Below, piece by piece: positions 30,612 through 34,608 of a stretch of 34,608 bases of DNA; the stretch's first letter is position 1, and every line of letters starts with the position of its first letter. The stretch is from Deltaproteobacteria bacterium. Its GTDB lineage: Bacteria; Desulfobacterota; Syntrophia; Syntrophales; UBA5619. The translations under genes and the position numbers were made by a program. The notes beneath the pieces were generated by a model that worked only from the letters and a program-made list of their open reading frames with translations, had not been told where the DNA came from and ran no database searches. Location: NCBI GenBank assembly GCA_021817825.1, contig JAKAFS010000039.1, positions 1 through 34,608 on the forward strand. The letters run 5' to 3'.

Positions 30612-30893
30612 CTACCGGGAGGCCCTCTTGGGTGAAGTGCCGGTGCCGCGCTTGGTCAAATGTTTGGTCTTCTCCACCAGATCAATCAGCGACAGCAGGG
30701 CCGTGTTCACCGCCTCCTCATTCGGGAAGGCTTTCGCCACCTCCGGTTTGAGCACGATGATGTTGGACGACTCCCGCAGCCGCTGGGCATATTTCCCCCG
30801 CACGAATCCGTCTGGAAAATCGCCGCGTTTGTACTCGGCTCGCAATTCGCCGCTGTCTGGCGCTTTATCCTTTAATTCCCGTTCTGCTTTCAT
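30612..30893 (-). CDS. Small antitoxin-like protein of unknown function
   Basis: This 93-residue, highly charged protein has a central segment RGKYAQRLRESSNIIVLKPEVAKAFPNEEAVNTALLSL. I have the impression that similar short proteins are annotated as antitoxin-like or hypothetical, but I cannot name a family. There is no signal peptide or membrane segment. The ATG at 30893 follows GAAGAGA. No partner toxin gene lies beside it on the same strand; it diverges from the HEPN/MNT pair with 165 bases between. It is the first gene inside the putative island. Confidence 0.65.
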   Translation of the reverse strand: MKAERELKDKAPDSGELRAEYKRGDFPDGFVRGKYAQRLRESSNIIVLKPEVAKAFPNEEAVNTALLSLIDLVEKTKHLTKRGTGTSPKRASR

Positions 30894-30997
30894 AAGTCTC
30901 TTCTAGCATGTTTCTGGTTTTGAAATCCATTTCTTCTCGAAACAGCCCCGGTTCCCCTTCCATTCTCTGTGCAGTGTGCTAAACATCCACATTATCA

Positions 30998-31026
30998 TTG
31001 ACAGATTTATCCACTTTCCTTAAGGT
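30998..31026 (+). promoter_or_regulatory. Sigma-70 promoter of the HEPN/MNT pair
   Basis: TTGACA (30998-31003), a 17-base spacer and TAAGGT (31021-31026) lie just before the HEPN gene, giving a leader of about 25 bases with AAGGAAGG as ribosome site. I see no clear operator palindrome for autoregulation. Confidence 0.6.
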
Positions 31027-31058
31027 TAGAACGAACAGCGGCCAGTTAAGGAAGGCAC

Positions 31059-31454
31059 ATGAATCGGGTTGTCAGAAACTGGGCAGAGACGTCCAATTAC
31101 GATCTCCGGACAGCGGAAGCCATGTACCAGGCGGGCCGGTATCTCTATGTCGTCTTCATGTGCCATCTGGCCATCGAGAAAATGCTGAAGGCGGTCTTGG
31201 CGCAAAAACATCCGGAAGACGTGCCGCCCAAGATCCACAACCTGATTAACCTGGCCCAGAAAACCGGGTTGACCCTTCCGGAGCATCTGAAGGATTTTTT
31301 TCAGAGAATCGATAACGTCAGCGTCATCACCCGCTATCCGGAAGATCTCCGGACGCTGTCCAAGGAGTTCAATCAGGAAACAGCGAAAAAGATCCTGACC
31401 GAGACCAAAAGGATGATCAAATGGCTCAAGCAACAGCTGAAATCAGACGCATAG
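31059..31454 (+). CDS. HEPN domain protein of a HEPN/MNT module
   Basis: This 131-residue helical protein fits the HEPN family (ARYLYVVFMCHLAIEKMLKAVL-like core at about 25-50, and VITRYPEDL near 90). HEPN proteins paired with MNT nucleotidyltransferases form toxin-antitoxin modules in which HEPN is an RNase. The canonical Rx4-6H RNase motif and the RX4HXY target described for the Shewanella pair are not visible; the RYPEDL segment occupies that region. So toxicity or the mechanism may differ. Its 3' end overlaps the MNT gene by 34 bases. Confidence 0.85.
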   Translation: MNRVVRNWAETSNYDLRTAEAMYQAGRYLYVVFMCHLAIEKMLKAVLAQKHPEDVPPKIHNLINLAQKTGLTLPEHLKDFFQRIDNVSVITRYPEDLRTLSKEFNQETAKKILTETKRMIKWLKQQLKSDA

Positions 31455-31750
31455 TCGCCCGGTACGCAGCCAACCTTAGGGCACTGGGTGTGCCGGTCGA
31501 GAGGATATACCTTTTCGGATCTCAAGCCCGTCGGGATGCCGGCAAGGACAGCGATGTCGATCTGGCGGTTGTGTCTCCTCTGTTTGAAAAGATGAGTCTC
31601 TGGGACCGGGCTGGTTTTTTAGGAAAGGCGGCCTGGGATATCGAGCATCCGATCGATGTCCTCGGGTTTGCACCGTCGCAGGTTCGGAAAGCGGCCCCGG
31701 GCTCACTGCTGGGTCACATCGTGAAGAATGGCATCGAAATCGTCCACTAA
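31421..31750 (+). CDS. MNT-type nucleotidyltransferase of a HEPN/MNT module
   Basis: This 109-residue minimal nucleotidyltransferase has the GSx10DxD-type active site, YLFGSQARRDAGKDSDVDLAVV (about 30-51), followed by IDVLGF with the third acidic residue. In characterised pairs the MNT protein neutralises HEPN by adding AMP to it. The large overlap with the HEPN gene implies coupled synthesis. A short hairpin (ATCGCT/AGCGAT, about 31763-31781) follows the stop but lacks a T tract. Confidence 0.87.
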   Translation: MAQATAEIRRIVARYAANLRALGVPVERIYLFGSQARRDAGKDSDVDLAVVSPLFEKMSLWDRAGFLGKAAWDIEHPIDVLGFAPSQVRKAAPGSLLGHIVKNGIEIVH

Positions 31751-31940
31751 GGTCGCGCGCTTATCGCTTGGCCCGAGCGATCTTCATTGACCAGCCCGGA
31801 TTTTCAGCGACCCTTCTTTCACCTTCCCATCCACAGTCGTCCATACCATCAAAAAAACTTTTCCTATAACTCCTATAGTCTCTGGCTTCTTAGACAATTC
31901 AAAAATGCGCTTCTATCCTGCCTTCAAAAAGGAGGCGCAT

Positions 31941-33146
31941 ATGGAGAAGGCAGGAGAAGACAGGGGCGACAGGGCAGACCAGCAAACCACCGGCCAGGCC
32001 AAATGGACCTTCCTGGTCTACATGGCCGGTGACAACAACCTGGACGGTGCGGCCCTCCGGGACATCGCCGAGATGGCCAAGGCGGGTTCGACAAAGGACG
32101 TCCACATCCTGGTCCAACTCGACCGGATCGAGGACCAGAAGACCCGGCGCTTCCGGATCACCCAGGGCGGCGGGTTCAAGAAAGACTGCATCGAAACCTT
32201 CGGCGACACCAACACCGGCGATCCCCAGGTCCTCTACAGCTTCTGCCAATGGGCGATCGCGAACTACCCGGCCGATCGTTATGCCCTGATCCTCTGGAAC
32301 CACGGCAGCGGCTGGTGGGAGGAGGCTAAGAGCCGGGCCGCCGGTCCCGTCGGCAGGCGCCTGCACCGGCAACTCTTCCGCCACACCTTTCCCCAAGCCC
32401 ACCGCAGCATCTGTTACGACGACACCTCTGGCGGCGACGCCCTGGACAACAGGGAACTAAGGGTTGTCCTGGCCGGGATCTGTACGCTCCTGGGCCGGAA
32501 GATCGACCTCCTGGGCATGGACGCCTGCCTCATGAACATGGTCGAGGTGGCTTATCAGCTCCGGGATTCTGTGCAGGTGATCGTCGGCTCGGAGATCGAG
32601 GAGCCCTTCGACGGCTGGCCCTATGCTGAGATCCTCTCTCGTCTGGCCAGCCGTCCTCGCCAGGATCCTGCCACTTTCGCCCGCTGGATCGTCAAAAGCT
32701 ACCTTGCCTCCTACCAAGGGAAGGGCGAGATCGTCACCCAGTCCGCCCTGGACACAGTCCTGATCAACAACGTGGTGGCAAAGATCGACGCCTTGTCGAA
32801 GGCCCTCGTCGCCGCCCTCGAGACCGACGCCAAGCTCATTGCCGCCGCCCGCAAGAAGAGCCCCTGTTTCTACGACGACAACTACATCGACCTCCTCTGT
32901 TTTGCCAAGCACCTCCGCCACGCTACCACCCCCGATCTCCGTGCTACGGCAGAGGCCCTCCTCACCGCCCTCAAGCCCGGCAAGGGGCGGCTGATCCTCA
33001 GCCAGGGGAAGATCGGCCTGGCGGTCCGAGGCACCGGCGGGCTTTCGATCTATTTTCCCGGCGACCGGATCAACCCCGCCTATCGGGATCTCGACTTCTG
33101 CGACGATTGCCGGTGGCCGAAGTTCTTGGAGAGGTATCTGCAATGA
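31941..33146 (+). CDS. Clostripain-type (C11) cysteine peptidase, no signal peptide
   Basis: This 401-residue protein belongs to peptidase family C11 (clan CD, the caspase-like fold): the N-terminal strand KWTFLVYMAGDNNLDGAAL, catalytic His121 in ILWNHGSGW and catalytic Cys196 in LLGMDACLMNMVEVAYQL, then SEIEEPFDGWPY. C11 enzymes cleave after basic residues and are often secreted; here there is no signal peptide, so it should act inside the cell. The ATG at 31941 is five bases after AAGGAGG; an upstream ATG at 31905 lacks a ribosome site. The stop overlaps the next start (ATGA), so it is translationally coupled to a small coiled-coil membrane protein. Its place in the island suggests a self-killing or defence role, which is inference. 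Confidence 0.88.
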   Translation: MEKAGEDRGDRADQQTTGQAKWTFLVYMAGDNNLDGAALRDIAEMAKAGSTKDVHILVQLDRIEDQKTRRFRITQGGGFKKDCIETFGDTNTGDPQVLYSFCQWAIANYPADRYALILWNHGSGWWEEAKSRAAGPVGRRLHRQLFRHTFPQAHRSICYDDTSGGDALDNRELRVVLAGICTLLGRKIDLLGMDACLMNMVEVAYQLRDSVQVIVGSEIEEPFDGWPYAEILSRLASRPRQDPATFARWIVKSYLASYQGKGEIVTQSALDTVLINNVVAKIDALSKALVAALETDAKLIAAARKKSPCFYDDNYIDLLCFAKHLRHATTPDLRATAEALLTALKPGKGRLILSQGKIGLAVRGTGGLSIYFPGDRINPAYRDLDFCDDCRWPKFLERYLQ

Positions 33147-33571
33147 CCGACAGCCCCAATAACGGCAACGACCGGTACAACCGGCTCCTTCTGGAGAGTA
33201 TCGCAAAGCTTTCCGGCCAGACCGAGGCGCTCAATCACCGCTACGCCGCCCTGGATAAGTCGATCTGCCTCCTCAAACAGGCCTACGAGGCAAGCCTCCA
33301 GGCCGATCACCAGGTCATGGCCGATCTCTTGGCCCAGGTCCGGCGGATCACCACCATCGTCGAGGACCTCTCCTGCCAAGAGCATGCCCGCCGGCTCCAC
33401 GACTTCCAACACCGGATTGCCGCCCTGGAGGCCTACGTCATTCCGTCGAAATGGGCGTCGCGCTTCATCGCGGCCTTTTTTCAGAAGACGGGCTGGGTTT
33501 TCGGCGCCCTGATCATCGGCTCGATCGGCTACGCAATCTACCGCGTGGCTGTGAAGATCGTGCAACCTTAA
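33143..33571 (+). CDS. Small coiled-coil protein with a C-terminal membrane anchor
   Basis: This 142-residue protein is predicted helical for its first 110 residues, with heptad-like runs (LLLESIAKLSGQTEAL, VMADLLAQVRRITTIVEDL), and has one hydrophobic helix near the C-terminus (about 117-138, WVFGALIIGSIGYAIYRVAV). I do not recognise a family. It starts inside the stop codon of the C11 peptidase gene (ATGA), so the two should be made in fixed proportion. It could be a tail-anchored partner, substrate or effector of the protease. The HU gene follows after 19 bases. Confidence 0.75.
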   Translation: MTDSPNNGNDRYNRLLLESIAKLSGQTEALNHRYAALDKSICLLKQAYEASLQADHQVMADLLAQVRRITTIVEDLSCQEHARRLHDFQHRIAALEAYVIPSKWASRFIAAFFQKTGWVFGALIIGSIGYAIYRVAVKIVQP

Positions 33572-33590
33572 ACCAAAGGAGGACCAAACC

Positions 33591-33980
33591 ATGGCAAAGA
33601 CAAGCAGAGTCGGAAGGAACGACCTGGTCGGGACCGTCGCCGGTACCACGGAGCTGACCAAGGAGAACGCGAAGAAGGTGGTGAACGCCGTCCTGGAGGG
33701 CATTCTCACCGTCCTCGAACAGACGGGGTCCCTCCGGCTGGCCAACTTCGGGACCTTCACCGTCAAGCAGACCAAGGAGCGGCAGGGGATCAACCCCAAG
33801 ACGCAGCAGCCGATCACCATCCCGGCAGGCTACCGGATGGGCTTCAAGGTCTCCCAGTCCTGGAAGAAGGGGATGGTGCTGCGGAAAAGGGAGCAGGAGC
33901 GGGACAAGGTCAAGGTGCACCTGCCCAAGCCGGCCCCGAAGGCCGCGGTGGCGGCCAAGGCCAAGGGAAAGAAGAAGTAG
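33591..33980 (+). CDS. HU/IHF family DNA-binding protein with a basic C-terminal tail
   Basis: Residues 1-100 of this 129-residue protein follow the HU fold: RNDLVGTVAGTTELTKENAKKVVNAVLEGI, LANFGTFTVKQTKERQGINPKTQQPITIPAG and FKVSQSWKK. HU proteins bend and compact DNA. The last 30 residues (VHLPKPAPKAAVAAKAKGKK) form a Lys/Ala/Pro-rich tail like those of histone H1-like bacterial proteins, absent from ordinary HU of about 90 residues. A strong GGAGG ribosome site precedes the ATG. It is probably co-transcribed with the C11 peptidase pair and may be the island's own nucleoid protein. Confidence 0.92.
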   Translation: MAKTSRVGRNDLVGTVAGTTELTKENAKKVVNAVLEGILTVLEQTGSLRLANFGTFTVKQTKERQGINPKTQQPITIPAGYRMGFKVSQSWKKGMVLRKREQERDKVKVHLPKPAPKAAVAAKAKGKKK

Positions 33981-33986
33981 GCCAGG

Positions 33987-34139
33987 GGCGTGCCGGACAC
34001 CTCCCCGAAACTCTTTTCTCACGGTCCGGCACGCCGCCTCTCACTCCGCCCGCCACATCGCAGTCCCGGTGTGGCGGGCGCTCACCTTTGCCCGGGGGTG
34101 GCTTGGGGGGGTTAGGGGGGGGCCAAACCCAAGGTGAGC
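33987..34139. repeat. Cluster of three inverted repeats and a G-rich tract
   Basis: Three perfect inverted repeats follow one another between the HU and phospholipase D-type genes: GGCGTGCCGGAC (33987-33998) with 34024-34035; CGCCCGCCACA (34047-34057) with 34070-34080; and GCTCACCTT (34080-34088) with 34131-34139. The last loop contains G runs of five, seven and eight (34094-34122) that could form a quadruplex. None is followed by a T tract, so these are not clear terminators. They may be recombination or replication sites. Confidence 0.6.
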
Positions 34140-34190
34140 CACCGGGGCAAACTTCAAGGTGCATGGGGAGTCAGGAAGGGGGAATGTTGA

Positions 34191-34601
34191 ATGGCTAGTA
34201 ACCCAGGAACCAGGGTCATTTTCTCGCCCCAGGGCGGGACATCCAAGGAAATGGCCAGGCTGATCAAAGCCGCAAAGAAAGAGATCGCGGTGGCCGTCTA
34301 CGCTTTTTCCTCGAAATACCTCGGCCAGGCCCTGGCTGGGGCCTTGAAGCGCGGGGTTAAGATCCGGGTCCTCCTGGACGCAGACAATGCCCGGAAGGCC
34401 TACTCCCTCGACGAGTGGCTCGCCGGTGAGGGGATCGAGCTCCGGTTTATCAAGATCAAGCGCGGCTCCCTCCACCACAAGTTCATGCTCATCGACGGTA
34501 AGATCCTCATCACCGGCAGCTACAATTTTACGAACGAGTCGGAGTTTCGGAACTACGAGGCCGCGATCTTCACTAACCACAAAGGGCTTATCCAGGCCTA
34601 G
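34191..34601 (+). CDS. Phospholipase D/Nuc-type protein, 3' end lost at contig edge
   Basis: The 136 visible residues form a single PLD domain with the HKD motif HHKFMLIDGKILITGSYNFT (His96, Lys98, Asp102, Ser110, Asn112), as in the small bacterial endonuclease Nuc; such enzymes dimerise to make one active site and cut DNA or phospholipids. There is no signal peptide. The apparent stop TAG at 34599-34601 uses two bases of a sequence identical to the Illumina adapter (34600-34608), so the true gene most likely continues past the window for a further stretch. ATG 34191 follows GGGGGAATGTTG, a weak ribosome site. Confidence 0.85.
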   Translation: MASNPGTRVIFSPQGGTSKEMARLIKAAKKEIAVAVYAFSSKYLGQALAGALKRGVKIRVLLDADNARKAYSLDEWLAGEGIELRFIKIKRGSLHHKFMLIDGKILITGSYNFTNESEFRNYEAAIFTNHKGLIQA

Positions 34602-34608
34602 ATCGGAA
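34600..34608 (+). other. Probable sequencing adapter remnant
   Basis: The last nine bases, AGATCGGAA, equal the first nine bases of the Illumina TruSeq adapter (AGATCGGAAGAGC). They fall exactly at the contig end and create an in-frame stop in the last gene. This is best explained as untrimmed adapter. Confidence 0.8.

Noticed and set aside
31861-31880. TCCTATA direct repeat and TATAGT as a promoter for the C11 peptidase gene
   Set aside because: No acceptable -35 box lies 16-18 bases upstream; the repeat is too short to interpret.
1-34608. CRISPR arrays, insertion sequences, integrase or rRNA genes
   Set aside because: I looked for regularly spaced repeats, transposase or recombinase motifs and rRNA-like stretches on both strands and saw none.

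Overview
This window looks like one complete metagenomic or draft contig (34.6 kb, GC-rich) from an anaerobic, probably syntrophic Desulfobacterota-type bacterium. Syntrophales (Syntrophus or Smithella relatives) is my best guess. The guess rests on gene content: an acyl-CoA dehydrogenase inside a fatty-acid-type operon, several [FeFe] hydrogenases with NAD(H) modules, Rex control, a sigma-54 promoter and an outer-membrane omptin. I ran no database search. Both edges look artificial: the left begins in a C homopolymer inside a repeated element, and the right ends in nine bases identical to the start of the Illumina TruSeq adapter.

Region 1 (1-10.4 kb). A membrane histidine kinase on the minus strand diverges from a ten-gene fatty-acid-synthase-like cluster on the plus strand: malonyl transferase, acyl-CoA dehydrogenase, KAS III, FabA-type dehydratase, FabG-like reductase, FabZ, KAS II, acyl carrier protein, PlsC-type acyltransferase and a phosphopantetheinyl transferase. 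The genes overlap or abut, except for two gaps; the larger one carries two intergenic repeat elements. A strong sigma-54 promoter match precedes the first gene. The cluster can activate its own carrier protein, build and modify a chain, and transfer it to a lipid, but it contains no conventional enoyl-ACP reductase. The acyl-CoA dehydrogenase homologue may fill or replace that step.

Region 2 (10.4-27.8 kb). This is a hydrogen metabolism and hydrogen sensing locus. The first unit encodes a 1152-residue fusion (GltD/NfnB-like flavoprotein, ferredoxin domain, [FeFe] hydrogenase, small-subunit domain, thioredoxin-like [2Fe-2S] domain), a small [2Fe-2S] protein, a hydrogenase-like PAS sensor and a PP2C/SpoIIE phosphatase. 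Next come the redox repressor Rex, then a second unit: a receiver protein, a HydC-HydB-HydA trimeric NAD-linked [FeFe] hydrogenase, a hydrogenase-like histidine kinase, a second receiver protein and a receiver-PAS-histidine kinase. Thus each catalytic hydrogenase is followed by its own hydrogenase-derived sensor, and the two sensors have different outputs. Rex-type operators lie before the first unit, before rex and before the second unit. Two of them are identical and overlap the -10 box of perfect consensus promoters, which points to one NADH/NAD+-controlled regulon.

Region 3 (27.8-30.4 kb). A DUF401 membrane protein converges on an omptin-family outer membrane protease with all four catalytic residues.

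Region 4 (30.4-34.6 kb). A 3' fragment of tRNA-Phe with its terminator marks the likely edge of an integrated island. Inside are a small antitoxin-like protein, a HEPN/MNT pair, a signal-less clostripain-type (C11) protease translationally coupled to a coiled-coil/transmembrane protein, an HU protein with a basic tail, a hairpin and G-rich intergenic segment, and a phospholipase D-type protein cut by the contig end. No integrase is visible; it would be expected beyond the right edge.
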